Of a stretch of DNA of 64,000 nucleotides, positions 36,246 to 44,213 are shown piece by piece (the stretch's first letter is position 1; each line of letters begins with the position of its first letter). The stretch lies in NCBI RefSeq assembly GCF_014217875.1, contig NZ_CP059060.1, forward strand, positions 1 through 64,000. Reading direction: 5' to 3'. The position numbers and the translations under genes were made by a program. Source of the DNA: Synechococcus sp. LTW-R. Lineage in GTDB: Bacteria; Cyanobacteriota; Cyanobacteriia; PCC-6307; Cyanobiaceae. The notes beneath the pieces were generated by a model that worked only from the letters and a program-made list of their open reading frames with translations, ran no database searches and was not told the origin of the DNA.

Positions 36246-37044
36246 CCGGCGGCTTCTTCGTCTCGCGCAGAGTCTGCAGCCCCCAGCTGGCGGCGACCCG
36301 GTCCAGGCGTGGGTCTTTTTTCTCGGGTTGCCTCGCCTGGGCTTCGGCGAGGGCTTGAGAGGCCCCAGGCAGATCCCCTTGGTCCTGCTTCAGCAGGGCA
36401 ATCGCTAGGAGGGGCTTGGGGTCCCGCGGGAAGTCCTTGGCCAGTTGGCCGTAGAGGGCCAGGGCATCTGCCGTTTTGCCCTGGCGTTGACGGAGATCGC
36501 CCAGGAGCAGGCCGATGCCCATCTTTTGCGGCTGGGGAGTCGGCTTGCTCTTGGCCTCCAGCAGGGTCTTGAGCTGGGCTTCCGCCTCGGTTCCGCGTCC
36601 CTGCTCGAGTTGCAGCAGGGTCAGCAATTGCAGGGCCTCGATTTGATCGGGCTTGAGGTTCAGGATCTGGCGCACCTCCCGCTCGGCCCCGGGGCGGTCG
36701 TTGTTGTTGCGGCGCAGCTCGGCCAGGAGCACACGCAGCTGCCAGTTCTGGGGCTGTTGATCCGCCAGGCGCTCCAGCACCAGGCTGGCCTCCTGGGATT
36801 GCCCCTGTTGGATCAGCAGGTCAACGAGCCGCTGTTGATCGGCCGCGCTCGCCGAACCGTCCCCGAGGCGTGCCTGCAACAGGGCGACTTGCCGCTCGCG
36901 GCTCCCCTCGGGGCTGCCTTGGGCTTTGAGGGCTTGGTGCTGACCGAGCAGCCAGCCGCCGGTGATCGAGACGGTCACCAACCCTGATGCGACCAGGGCG
37001 ATCAGCACGCCATCGCGCTGGTTGTGGCGGCCTCGTGCCTGCAT
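36211..37044 (-). CDS. Membrane-anchored TPR protein
   Basis: The protein has 277 residues. One membrane helix at about 13-34 (GVLIALVASGLVTVSITGGWLLG) is followed by about 220 residues of helical repeats with TPR spacing, e.g. NWQLRVLLAELRRNNNDRPGAE, QIEALQLLTLLQLEQGRGTEAE and DALALYGQLAKDFPRDPKPLL. The tail is basic and Pro/Ala/Lys-rich. The topology suggests a short cytoplasmic N-terminus and a periplasmic TPR scaffold. Partners are unknown. Confidence 0.8.
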   Translation of the reverse strand: MQARGRHNQRDGVLIALVASGLVTVSITGGWLLGQHQALKAQGSPEGSRERQVALLQARLGDGSASAADQQRLVDLLIQQGQSQEASLVLERLADQQPQNWQLRVLLAELRRNNNDRPGAEREVRQILNLKPDQIEALQLLTLLQLEQGRGTEAEAQLKTLLEAKSKPTPQPQKMGIGLLLGDLRQRQGKTADALALYGQLAKDFPRDPKPLLAIALLKQDQGDLPGASQALAEAQARQPEKKDPRLDRVAASWGLQTLRETKKPPAKAPSPKANQG

Positions 37045-37147
37045 CGAGGGAGCTGCAAGTCCGGCTCAGTCTGGGGCCTTTTTGCAAGCTCGGTACATTG
37101 TCTTGCGGGCGATGGATTTCACGAGCGCCCAGAGGGTTTCAGCCACG

Positions 37148-37759
37148 ATGCGTCAACACCCCATTTCCCCGGTGACAGAGCCGATGCAGTACCGCGCCAT
37201 CGGCGTGGTGCGGGGGACTTACGTGCCCGCTGATCCGGAACAGCTCACCCGAGGAGTGATTCAGACCGAGGACGGCTCCGAGATTGATGCCGTCGTTCTC
37301 GGTCGCGTGCTGACCTTGATGCGTCGTCACCTCGACCTCAGCAAGTCCCACCTCTGGGTCGCCTATCCCCGATTCCGCGATCCCGATCAGCTGCACCTCC
37401 AGCTCGTGGGTGTGTGGGAGCCCAGCACCCTCTCCCCGGATGAGAGTGAGGGCGATGGGGATGACCTGCCCGAAGGCGACGGTTACTTCTCCGTGCGCGG
37501 TGAGCTGATCTACACCCGTCCGGACGACGGTGATCTGGTGGTCAAGATTCGCCAGCAGCCCCGCTCCGACGGTCGTCGCCCGACCCCGTTCAAGCTGCAG
37601 CTAAAGGGCCAGGTGGATCCGGCCCATCTGCGCCATTTCGTCTCCCTGGACCTGCGCCGTGACGGGCAAACCCTGCAGGTCGAGAACCACGAAGTGATTG
37701 CTCCGGTGCCCCAACGGGCTGGCCGGGGTCGCGGCGGTGCCCGCGGCGGACGCCGCTAG
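37148..37759 (+). CDS. Hypothetical protein with Arg/Gly-rich C-terminus (about 203 aa)
   Basis: The conserved-looking core begins MQYRAIGVVRGTYVPADPEQ and continues LTRGVIQTEDGSEIDAVVLG, MRRHLDLSKSHLWVAYPR and SVRGELIYTRPDDGDLVVKI. An acidic insert (DESEGDGDDLPEGDG) lies near residue 105. The last 13 residues are RGG-type (GRGRGGARGGRR), which in other proteins binds RNA, so a nucleic-acid link is possible but unproven. ATG 37112 and 37148 are both possible starts. It is followed by the M41-like gene 15 bases later. Confidence 0.7.
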   Translation: MRQHPISPVTEPMQYRAIGVVRGTYVPADPEQLTRGVIQTEDGSEIDAVVLGRVLTLMRRHLDLSKSHLWVAYPRFRDPDQLHLQLVGVWEPSTLSPDESEGDGDDLPEGDGYFSVRGELIYTRPDDGDLVVKIRQQPRSDGRRPTPFKLQLKGQVDPAHLRHFVSLDLRRDGQTLQVENHEVIAPVPQRAGRGRGGARGGRR

Positions 37760-37774
37760 GAACGGGATGCGGCC

Positions 37775-38437
37775 ATGACTTCGCCGCCACCGTTGCGACT
37801 GGCGAGTTCCGATCAAGGCTCAACCGCGGCCCTGCGGGCCGGGGTTGCCGTCGCAGGCGTGAGTGTGGTGACGGTGGTGGGCCCCGTGCTGGGGCTCTCC
37901 CCTTGGCTGATTGCCGCTGCGGCGGGTGGGGCCCTGACGGCCCTCACCGTGGATGCGGCCCGCTTCGGTGGCCTGGGGGGCCATCTCTTGGCGGAATCGC
38001 TTCCCTTTGGCTTCGGCCGCGCACGGCTGCGGCGCATCGCGGTCCATGAGGCTGGTCACCTGCTATTGGCGGCTGAGAACCAGCTGCCGGTGAAGCAGGT
38101 CCTCGTGGGCAGCCGGGCGTGTTTGCGCCATGGTTTGCGGGTGAATGGCAGCACCGAGTTGGAGCCCCCCGCCCAGGTGAAGATGCCGCTGGAGGACCTG
38201 CGCCGTTGGAGCCGGGTGCTGCTGGCCGGGATGGTGGCCGAGACCGTGGAATACGGCGGCTCCCGTGGTGGCGCCGATGACCGGGCGCTGCTGGGGTGGC
38301 TTTGGGGGCTCTCCGGCCACGACGTGACGACGGCTCAGAACGAACAACGCCGGGCCCGCCGCGAGGTGCAGCAGTGGCTCGAGCAGCACCGCGAGCGGCT
38401 CCAGGCCAGCGCGGAGCAGCTTCTCCAGGAGGCCTGA
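37775..38437 (+). CDS. FtsH-like M41 peptidase domain protein lacking the AAA ATPase
   Basis: The protein has 220 residues. Two hydrophobic stretches (about 22-40 and 42-58) are followed by a zinc peptidase core with HEAGH at 91-95 and, as in FtsH, a distal block AGMVAETVEYGGSRGGADD whose Asp would be the third zinc ligand. There is no Walker A or AAA module, so it cannot unfold substrates by itself. Either it acts on small or unfolded membrane proteins, or it is a regulatory pseudo-FtsH; its zinc ligands look intact. It is coupled to larC by a TGATG overlap. Confidence 0.8.
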   Translation: MTSPPPLRLASSDQGSTAALRAGVAVAGVSVVTVVGPVLGLSPWLIAAAAGGALTALTVDAARFGGLGGHLLAESLPFGFGRARLRRIAVHEAGHLLLAAENQLPVKQVLVGSRACLRHGLRVNGSTELEPPAQVKMPLEDLRRWSRVLLAGMVAETVEYGGSRGGADDRALLGWLWGLSGHDVTTAQNEQRRARREVQQWLEQHRERLQASAEQLLQEA

Positions 38438-39630
38438 TGGGAGCCCTGGCGGTCGTCGATTGCCCGACGGGATTGGCCGGCAACATGCTGCTGGCGGCCC
38501 TGTTTGATTGCGGCCTGCCGGAAGACGCGGTCCACGAACCCCTGGCGGCCCTGGGTCTGGGCGGCCTCTATCGCCTGCAGCTCGAGGAGCGGCGCAGCGT
38601 GGGTCTGCGGGGGCTGCACCTGGAGGTGGAACCGCTCGAGCAGCAGCCGCCCCACCGCCATTGGGCCAGCCTGCGCGAGCAGATCCAGACCGCCCCGCTG
38701 GACCCCGTGCTGCGGAGCGACGTCTTGAAGGTGTTTGGCGTGCTGGCGGAGGCCGAAGCCGCCGTGCATGGGTCGGCACCGGAGCAGGTGCACTTCCACG
38801 AGGTGGGTGCCCTCGACGCGCTGGTGGATGTGGTCGGGGTCTGTGCCGGCCTGCGGCACTTCGGCGTGGAGCGCTTGATCTGCAGTCCGCCCCCCGCGGG
38901 CCATGGCCAGGTGACGACGGCCCATGGCCTTTTGCCAGTTCCCGTGCCTGCCGTGCTCGAGCTGGCCATACGCCATGGGGTTCCCATGGCCAGCAGCGCT
39001 GGCTTTCCCCCGGCTGAACTGACGACCCCCACCGGTTTGGCCTTGATGGTGGCCTTGGCGGAGGGCTTCGGCGCGGCACCGGCCCTCACCCCGAGCCGTC
39101 TGGGCATTGGCTTGGGCACGCGGGAGTTGGATCGCCCGAATCAGTTGCGCCTGCTGCTGGCTGAGACGGAGGTTGCCCCCGGGCCCGCCTTGCAGACGGT
39201 GGTGCAACAGCAGGCCCAGATCGACGACGCCACCCCGGAGGATCTGGCCTTTCTTCAGGAGGCTCTGCGGGAGGCGGGGGCCTTGGAGGTCTTCGCCCAG
39301 CCGGTGCTGATGAAGAAGGGACGCGCCGGCAGCTTGATCACGGCCCTGGCCTGGCCCGAGCAGGCCGAAGCCCTGCGCGCGATTTGGTGGCGCTTCGGCA
39401 GCAGCCTGGGGGTGCGGGAAGAGCTGCAGCAGCGCTGGGCCCTGCCCCGCCAGATCGAGGAGCATCAGACCCCTTGGGGCCCGGTGCGCTTCAAGACGTC
39501 GACACGGCCGGATGGCAGCGTGCGGCGCAAGCCGGAGTTTGAGGACCTGGTGCGGTTGGCCGAGGAGCGGCAGCTGCCCCTCGATCAGCTGCGCCAGGCC
39601 CTGCTGCAGTGGCGGGAGGAGCAGCGGTGA
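38437..39630 (+). CDS. larC: LarC-type nickel-pincer cofactor insertion protein (DUF111)
   Basis: This 397-residue LarC family member, by analogy with Lactobacillus LarC, would act as a CTP-dependent cyclometallase inserting nickel into the pyridinium dithio-acid pincer cofactor. Family hallmarks are VVDCPTGLAGNMLLAALFDCG, VHFHEVGALDALVDVVGV, PPPAGHGQVTTAHGLLPVP and ELTTPTGLALM. No larA, larB or larE is in the window. The usual start DxxxGxSGDM appears here as DCPTGLAGNM. It is coupled to the M41-like gene upstream and the flippase-like gene downstream (GTGA). Confidence 0.87.
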   Translation: MGALAVVDCPTGLAGNMLLAALFDCGLPEDAVHEPLAALGLGGLYRLQLEERRSVGLRGLHLEVEPLEQQPPHRHWASLREQIQTAPLDPVLRSDVLKVFGVLAEAEAAVHGSAPEQVHFHEVGALDALVDVVGVCAGLRHFGVERLICSPPPAGHGQVTTAHGLLPVPVPAVLELAIRHGVPMASSAGFPPAELTTPTGLALMVALAEGFGAAPALTPSRLGIGLGTRELDRPNQLRLLLAETEVAPGPALQTVVQQQAQIDDATPEDLAFLQEALREAGALEVFAQPVLMKKGRAGSLITALAWPEQAEALRAIWWRFGSSLGVREELQQRWALPRQIEEHQTPWGPVRFKTSTRPDGSVRRKPEFEDLVRLAEERQLPLDQLRQALLQWREEQR

Positions 39631-40565
39631 TCGAGCGGCTCAGACGGGTCGCGCTGCCCGGGGGCGCCCGGCTGTGGTTGACCGCCGCCAGTGTTGCCTT
39701 TGTGGTCTCTGCGGTGGTGTCCCACGGCAGTCAGTTGCTGCAGTTGAGCCTGGATCGTCAGTCGTGGCTCTGGCTGGCCTTGGGCTTGGGTCTGAGTGCC
39801 TTGAGCCTGGTGGTCAATGGCCTGGCCTGGGGGGTGGTGCTGCGCTGGCTTGGGGCGATGCCCCGCTGGACGCCCGTGGTGTTGCTCTTTCTGGAGTCCA
39901 ACCTGCGCAAGTACCTGCCTGGTGGGGTCTGGCACCTGCTGGCTCGGCTGCGGGCCCTGCGCGCGGGGGGACCCTGCCGGCAACCGCTGAGTGGGCGCCA
40001 GGCCCTTGGGGCGGTGCTGCTCGATCCGTTGTTGATGGCCGTGGCGGCCTTGGCGTTGGTGGCCCTGGGGGGTGGTGTCTCCTTGCTGGCCTTGCTGCCC
40101 CTGTTGGCCTTACTGCCCCGTTGGCTGAACCCGCTGCTGGAGGGTTTGGAGCGTCGCCGCGCGAAGGCCCTCGAGGTGGATCTCTCGGACCTGCGTTCGG
40201 GAAGCCTGCGCCTTCCGGGCTATCCCTGGGTCCCCCTGGCGGCGGAGTTGGTCTTTGTCCTGTGCCGCTTTGCCGGGTTTGCCTGCTGCGTTCAAGCCTT
40301 TGATCTGGCTTTCCAGCTGGATTGGCTCGGCTGGTTGTCGGGTTTTGCCCTGGCCTGGACCGCCGGTTTAGTCGTGCCGGCGGCCCCTGGCGGCTTGGGG
40401 GTGTTTGAAGCGGTCTTGGTGCTGCGCCTGGCCGCCGCCGTTCCCGAGGCTCCGCTGCTGGCCGTCGCCTTGAGCTATCGACTCGTGGTGTCTTTGGCGG
40501 ATCTGTTGATGGCGGCCACCGCCCGCCGGGACCTGGCGGCGCTTCGCAACAGTGGGTATTGTTGA
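39627..40565 (+). CDS. Lysylphosphatidylglycerol-synthase-TM-like membrane protein (UPF0104)
   Basis: This 312-residue protein has about seven or eight membrane helices. Signature blocks of the UPF0104/LPG synthetase TM family are FLESNLRKYLPGGVWHLLAR near residue 90 and GLVVPAAPGGLGVFEAVLVLRL near 250. The family includes flippase-like parts of lysyl-PG synthases; no transferase domain is present here. The start is GTG 39627, overlapping the larC stop. It is probably an integral plasma-membrane protein that moves or binds a lipid. Confidence 0.82.
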   Translation: MIERLRRVALPGGARLWLTAASVAFVVSAVVSHGSQLLQLSLDRQSWLWLALGLGLSALSLVVNGLAWGVVLRWLGAMPRWTPVVLLFLESNLRKYLPGGVWHLLARLRALRAGGPCRQPLSGRQALGAVLLDPLLMAVAALALVALGGGVSLLALLPLLALLPRWLNPLLEGLERRRAKALEVDLSDLRSGSLRLPGYPWVPLAAELVFVLCRFAGFACCVQAFDLAFQLDWLGWLSGFALAWTAGLVVPAAPGGLGVFEAVLVLRLAAAVPEAPLLAVALSYRLVVSLADLLMAATARRDLAALRNSGYC

Positions 40566-40586
40566 GAAGTGCCCTGAGGGAACGTC

Positions 40587-41060
40587 GTGCCTGCTGGTCC
40601 TGTCTCCCCGGTGCAGGCCGATGCGTTGCGCAGCTCCCTGCATGACCGGGGCCAGCGTCTGACGCCCCAGCGCCAACGGGTCTTGGCCCTGTTCGAGCGC
40701 CTCGGCGAGGGCAGTCACCTGAGCGCTGAGGAGGTGCATCAGCGCCTGCTCAAGGCCGATGAACGGGTCTCCCTGGCCACCGTCTATCGGACGCTGCGGC
40801 TCCTGAGTTCGATGGAGCTGCTCTGTGAACTCGAGCTGCCAGAAGGCGGGCGCCGCTTTGAGTTGGCCAGTGATGAGGCCCACCGGGACCATCACCATCT
40901 GGTCTGTGCGCGCTGCGGCCACACCGAAGAATTTGAGAGCGAAGCCGTGCTGCGGGCCGGCGGCGAGGCGGCGGCGCAGCACGGCTTCCAGTTGCTCAAT
41001 TGTGTCTTGAACGTTCGGGCGCTCTGCCCGAGCTGCGCCCAGCAGGACGCCGAGGGCTAA
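40587..41060 (+). CDS. Fur family transcriptional regulator
   Basis: The protein has 157 residues. The winged helix spans about 25-80 (LTPQRQRVLALFERL, VSLATVYRTLRLL). The metal-binding half has DEAHRDHHHLVCARCG, with structural zinc cysteines C107, C110, C147 and C150 and the regulatory His cluster at 99-104. It could be the iron (Fur) or peroxide (PerR) regulator; nothing in the sequence alone decides this. A second family member, the probable Zur, is at 45927-46328. The start is GTG 40587. The gene directly abuts the small minus-strand gene at 41061. Confidence 0.9.
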   Translation: MPAGPVSPVQADALRSSLHDRGQRLTPQRQRVLALFERLGEGSHLSAEEVHQRLLKADERVSLATVYRTLRLLSSMELLCELELPEGGRRFELASDEAHRDHHHLVCARCGHTEEFESEAVLRAGGEAAAQHGFQLLNCVLNVRALCPSCAQQDAEG

Positions 41061-41201
41061 TCAGCGGCGGTTGACGCGAACGGGGACGAGGGCCGGCTGC
41101 ATCAAGCCGCCGCCACCGTTGTCGTCGTCGGAATCGGTGCCGAGCCAGTAGATCAGGCCAACGAGCCCGAAAACCGTCGTGAGTGCAACGAACTCGGCCA
41201 T
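41061..41201 (-). CDS. Small single-helix membrane protein (46 aa)
   Basis: This short gene begins MAEFVALTTVFGLVGLIYWLG, one transmembrane helix, followed by an acidic, Gly-rich linker DSDDDNGGGG and a basic C-terminus (VPVRVNRR). The shape is that of small subunits attached to membrane complexes. Its stop abuts the stop of the convergent fur gene with no bases between. It is downstream of hupE on the same strand (65-base gap) and may be co-transcribed with it. The product is unidentified. Confidence 0.6.
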   Translation of the reverse strand: MAEFVALTTVFGLVGLIYWLGTDSDDDNGGGGLMQPALVPVRVNRR

Positions 41202-41266
41202 CCAGGGGATACGGTTTGATACACCATAACGGCGTTTTTCGCTTCTGCTGTCGCGGTTGCTGCAGC

Positions 41267-41842
41267 TCAGAGGGGAGCGAGGGCGAGCAGGCCGCCGGCC
41301 AGCGCCAGCAGAGCGGCCCCGAGGGAAGCGCCGCCGCGCTCAAGCCTTTGGCTCAGCCAGGCGCTGGCGCCGACGACGGCGACCGAGCCCAGCAGTGCAC
41401 CGGCCCACCAGAAGGAGCTGCCGCTGGACTCCAGGCCGTGGAGCAGGGCGTGGACCGAAACACCGCCGGCCACGGTCAGGGCCAGGATCTGACGGCTGCA
41501 GAGACCGCGCAGCACCAGAACCAAGACGGCGGCCACGGCGGAGAGCGCCAGGGCTGCCAGCACTTCGGCTCCAGGCAGTTGACCGCCGAAGCTGCCGAAG
41601 ACCGAGCCGATCAGCGCTCCGGCCAGGGCGTAACCCAGGATTTGGCGGCCTGCCTGGGCGGCGCAGAGGCCAATGGCCACCAGCATCAGCAGGTGGTCCA
41701 GACCCAGCAGCGGGTGCAGGGCGCCATCGATGACTCCGTGCTCGGCGCCGCCATGGGCGCCGGCGGGCAGCACCGACAGCAGGCTCAGGCTGAGACCGGC
41801 GGCGGCGCTGCTCAGCAGTGATCGGGTCAGTTTGGAGGTCAT
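41267..41842 (-). CDS. hupE: HupE/UreJ family permease, probable cobalt transporter
   Basis: This 191-residue protein has a signal-like first helix ending at PAGA, then the exposed metal motif HGGAEHG (H30, H35) and the family signature HPLLGLDHLLMLVAIGLCAAQ (H43, D49, H50), with about six further helices. HupE/UreJ proteins move nickel or cobalt. A cobalamin riboswitch directly upstream on the same strand points to cobalt, as proposed for B12-regulated HupE genes in cyanobacteria. The start is ATG 41842, with GGAG a few bases before it on the minus strand region. Confidence 0.9.
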   Translation of the reverse strand: MTSKLTRSLLSSAAAGLSLSLLSVLPAGAHGGAEHGVIDGALHPLLGLDHLLMLVAIGLCAAQAGRQILGYALAGALIGSVFGSFGGQLPGAEVLAALALSAVAAVLVLVLRGLCSRQILALTVAGGVSVHALLHGLESSGSSFWWAGALLGSVAVVGASAWLSQRLERGGASLGAALLALAGGLLALAPL

Positions 41843-41879
41843 GGCAGATCCGGTCCGCGCCGGTACTGAAGGGGAAGGA

Positions 41880-42004
41880 CGGAGTGCGGCGAGCGTTCTG
41901 ACTGGGGAGCGGCGCGCTCCCATCACAGCTGCGGGACAGTGCCGGATTCGCGCCGGACTTTCCTCGTTGCCTTCCTGGGCTGAATCCAGGAAACCGCTCC
42001 CCGG
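41880..42004 (-). promoter_or_regulatory. Cobalamin (B12) riboswitch in the hupE leader
   Basis: Read on the minus strand, the leader contains GAGGAAAGTCCGGCGCGAA, then TCCGGCACTGTCCCGC, AGCTGTGATGGGAGC and AGTCAGAACGCTCGCC in the order of the AdoCbl riboswitch core, including the paired CCGG arms around GCGAAT. It ends about 40 bases before the hupE ATG and starts about 10 bases after the CobW gene's stop. It should lower hupE expression when B12 is plentiful, either by terminating transcription or by masking the ribosome site. Boundaries are approximate. Confidence 0.88.
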
Positions 42005-42013
42005 ATTATTGCT

Positions 42014-43117
42014 TTAGGAGAAACCCTTGCCTGCATCCTTGGCGACGCAGGCCTGGAGTTGCTTGCGGATCTTGGCGTGGTCGAGGTTCTTCCCGATCAC
42101 GACCAACTGGTTCTTGCGGTCGCTGGGCTTGCTCCACTCGCTGTCGTCGATGGAGAAGCGCTTGCCAGCCAGGTGGAAGACGTGGCGCTTGCTGCTCTCG
42201 TTGAACCAGAGGATTCCCTTGGCGCGGAAGACACCGGCGGGCAGCTGGTTGTCGAGGAAGTTCTGAAACTTCCTTAGGGAGAAGGGGTCTGCGCTGTCAA
42301 AGGAGAGGGACGTGAATCCCTCGATGGCGAGGTGATCGGCGTGGGAATGGTCGTGGGAGTGCCGGTGATCGTGGGCATGGCTGTGATCGTGGTCGTGGTG
42401 ATCGTGGGAATGGTCGTGATCGTGCTCATGCACGCAGTGACCGTGGTCGTGGTCGCAGTCGTCGTGGTTTTGCTGCGCGGCCACCTTGTCGCTCTCAAAG
42501 AGGCCAACGCTGAGCAGGAGCGGCAGGCTGACCTCCCCTTTGACCGAGCGCAGGATCCGCGCATCGGTTTTGATCTCCCGCAGCTTCTCCTCCACGGCAG
42601 TGAGGCGCTCCTCGCTGACCAGGTCGCACTTGTTGAGCAAAAGGATGTCGCCATAGACCACCTGGGCCCGGGCCACTTCCCCAACAAGGATTTCGTCGCT
42701 GAAGTTCTCGGCATCGACCAGGGTGATGATCGAGTCGAGCCGGGTCTGATCCCGTAGATCACTTCCAATGAAGGTCATGGCCACCGGCAGCGGGTCGGCG
42801 AGACCCGTGGTTTCCACGACCAGATAGTCGACGGGATCCGGACGATCGAGGATTCGATAGACAGCGTCCAGCAGCTCCCCGTTGATGGAGCAGCAGATGC
42901 AGCCATTGCTGAGTTCGACCATGTCATCGCTGGTGGCGATGATCAGATCGTTGTCGATGCCGATCTCACCGAACTCGTTCACTAGAACAGCGGTTTTGAC
43001 ACCCTGCTGGTTGCTGAGAATGTGGTTCAGCAGCGTGGTTTTTCCCGCGCCAAGGAAGCCCGTCAGGATGGTGACGGGGAGCCCGCTATGGGCCTGATCC
43101 ATCAGGCTGCTGCTCAT
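42014..43117 (-). CDS. CobW/COG0523 G3E GTPase with His-rich loop, probable zinc metallochaperone
   Basis: The protein has 367 residues. The P-loop GFLGAGKTT is at 20-28, the metal-binding GCICC at 72-76, ETTGLADPLPV near 103 and the NKCD base motif near 162. A strikingly His/Asp-rich segment (218-262) of DHDHxH type separates it from the CobW C-terminal domain (LRKFQNFLDNQLPAGVFRAKG). COG0523 proteins with such loops serve zinc allocation under zinc limitation (ZNG1/YciC type), while others serve cobalt. Divergence from znuA across a Zur-like box favours zinc; the B12 riboswitch gene downstream leaves cobalt possible. ATG 43117 is preferred over TTG 43123. Confidence 0.92.
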   Translation of the reverse strand: MSSSLMDQAHSGLPVTILTGFLGAGKTTLLNHILSNQQGVKTAVLVNEFGEIGIDNDLIIATSDDMVELSNGCICCSINGELLDAVYRILDRPDPVDYLVVETTGLADPLPVAMTFIGSDLRDQTRLDSIITLVDAENFSDEILVGEVARAQVVYGDILLLNKCDLVSEERLTAVEEKLREIKTDARILRSVKGEVSLPLLLSVGLFESDKVAAQQNHDDCDHDHGHCVHEHDHDHSHDHHDHDHSHAHDHRHSHDHSHADHLAIEGFTSLSFDSADPFSLRKFQNFLDNQLPAGVFRAKGILWFNESSKRHVFHLAGKRFSIDDSEWSKPSDRKNQLVVIGKNLDHAKIRKQLQACVAKDAGKGFS

Positions 43118-43202
43118 GGTCAAGGCGGCTTGCTGCGGCTTCGAATCGTTCCTAAGTCTGGCTGGTTACGTGCTGGCAGAAAGACCAAGGTTGCTCCAAG
43201 CG

Positions 43203-43217
43203 TGAGAACTGTTATCA
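43203..43217. promoter_or_regulatory. Candidate Zur operator shared by the CobW gene and znuA
   Basis: TGAGAACTGTTATCA is a 15-bp palindrome with six of seven base pairs matching around a central T. It is close to the A/T-rich inverted repeats bound by Zur in cyanobacteria. It lies 86 bases upstream of the CobW start and 23 bases upstream of znuA, in the only divergent promoter of the zinc cluster. Assignment rests on pattern and context. Confidence 0.6.
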
Positions 43218-43239
43218 TTCCCAAAATCGCTCCACGTAT

Positions 43240-44178
43240 TTGTCGCGCTTTCTGGCGCTCGCCCCTGGGGGAGCTCTCGCTGCCGGCTTGGCAGCTTTTT
43301 CACTTGGGCCGATCGCGGTCGCTCAACCCATTCCGTCTGTGGTAGCGGCGAACGGGATTCTTTGTGATCTTGTTCGAGTTGTCGCAGGCGCAGATGTTTC
43401 TGTCGTCTGCCTTGTCCCGAACGGGGGTGACCCTCACGATTACCGATTAACCGCTCGTGATCGATCGGCGATTCAGTCGGCTTCGGTGGTTTTCCTCAAC
43501 GGTTACCAGTTGAGCCCCGCCTTGGATCGGATCGGGCGTCTGAAGCGGACCGTCAAGGTTGCTGAAGTGGCTGTGCCCTCGAGCCCTCGCCGCGACCCGC
43601 ATGTTTGGCACGACCCCATGCAAGCGGCGTCGATGGCGACTGTGGTTTCGAATCAACTCAAGGGTCTTGTTCCATTACAGGCGGTCGCCGGGATCGGTGC
43701 CCGCGCGTCGCGAGTGCGTTCCGAGCTGAAGCGGTTGGACAAGTGGGCTTCTAGTCAATTCGACACGATTCCCAAAACCCATCGCGTGATCGTCACCGAG
43801 CATGACGCGCTCTCTTCTATGGCTACGCGCTACAAAGTTCGCTACTTGCCCCTCATGCAATCGTTCGCATCGGGTGGCCCCTTGCGTCCAAGCAGCCTCG
43901 GTTCCATTGTGCAGGCTGCACAATCATCAGGGACCAAGTATCTCTTTTCTGAAGCAAAGAATCCCTCCAAAACTCTCAGGCGAATTAGCAAGGTTTCTGG
44001 AGTTCCCATTTATCGGTCTCAATTCCTGTCCGTTGATGGTGTCGCGAATGGCGGGACGTATGTCTCGACATTTGTCTCCAATGTTTGCTCGGTGGTGACG
44101 GCCCAGGGTGGCGTGTGTGATCGCACTTCAGGAGACGCTCTTGGGGCTCAGTGGAAGGCCTTGGGTCGTTCTCAATAA
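43240..44178 (+). CDS. znuA: Zinc ABC transporter substrate-binding protein (ZnuA-like)
   Basis: This 312-residue periplasmic cluster A-I binding protein has a signal peptide of about 28 residues ending AVA. The three expected histidines are seen: H66 in GGDPHDYRL, H121 in RDPHVWHDP and H188 in VTEHDAL, with an acidic residue in FSEAKNPS as the likely fourth. Unlike many ZnuA proteins it has no His-rich loop. Paired cysteines (C42/C57 and two near the C-terminus) may form disulfides. The start is TTG 43240. GC content here is visibly lower than in the flanking genes, suggesting transfer or different constraint. The barrel gene follows 35 bases later. Confidence 0.88.
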   Translation: MSRFLALAPGGALAAGLAAFSLGPIAVAQPIPSVVAANGILCDLVRVVAGADVSVVCLVPNGGDPHDYRLTARDRSAIQSASVVFLNGYQLSPALDRIGRLKRTVKVAEVAVPSSPRRDPHVWHDPMQAASMATVVSNQLKGLVPLQAVAGIGARASRVRSELKRLDKWASSQFDTIPKTHRVIVTEHDALSSMATRYKVRYLPLMQSFASGGPLRPSSLGSIVQAAQSSGTKYLFSEAKNPSKTLRRISKVSGVPIYRSQFLSVDGVANGGTYVSTFVSNVCSVVTAQGGVCDRTSGDALGAQWKALGRSQ

Positions 44179-44213
44179 ACCTACTACCCGAGCTCAAAAA
44201 CAACTTAACTTCC

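Noticed and set aside
42332-42757. Plus-strand open frame with hydrophobic Val/Ile/Met repeats opposite the CobW gene
   Set aside because: It is the antisense of the DHDHxH-rich loop; GAT/CAT codons read backwards give Ile/Met/Val.
44179-44213. Search for a second Zur-type operator before the barrel gene (also checked 45189-45237 and 46329-46360)
   Set aside because: No inverted repeat comparable to the 43203-43217 site was visible in these short gaps.
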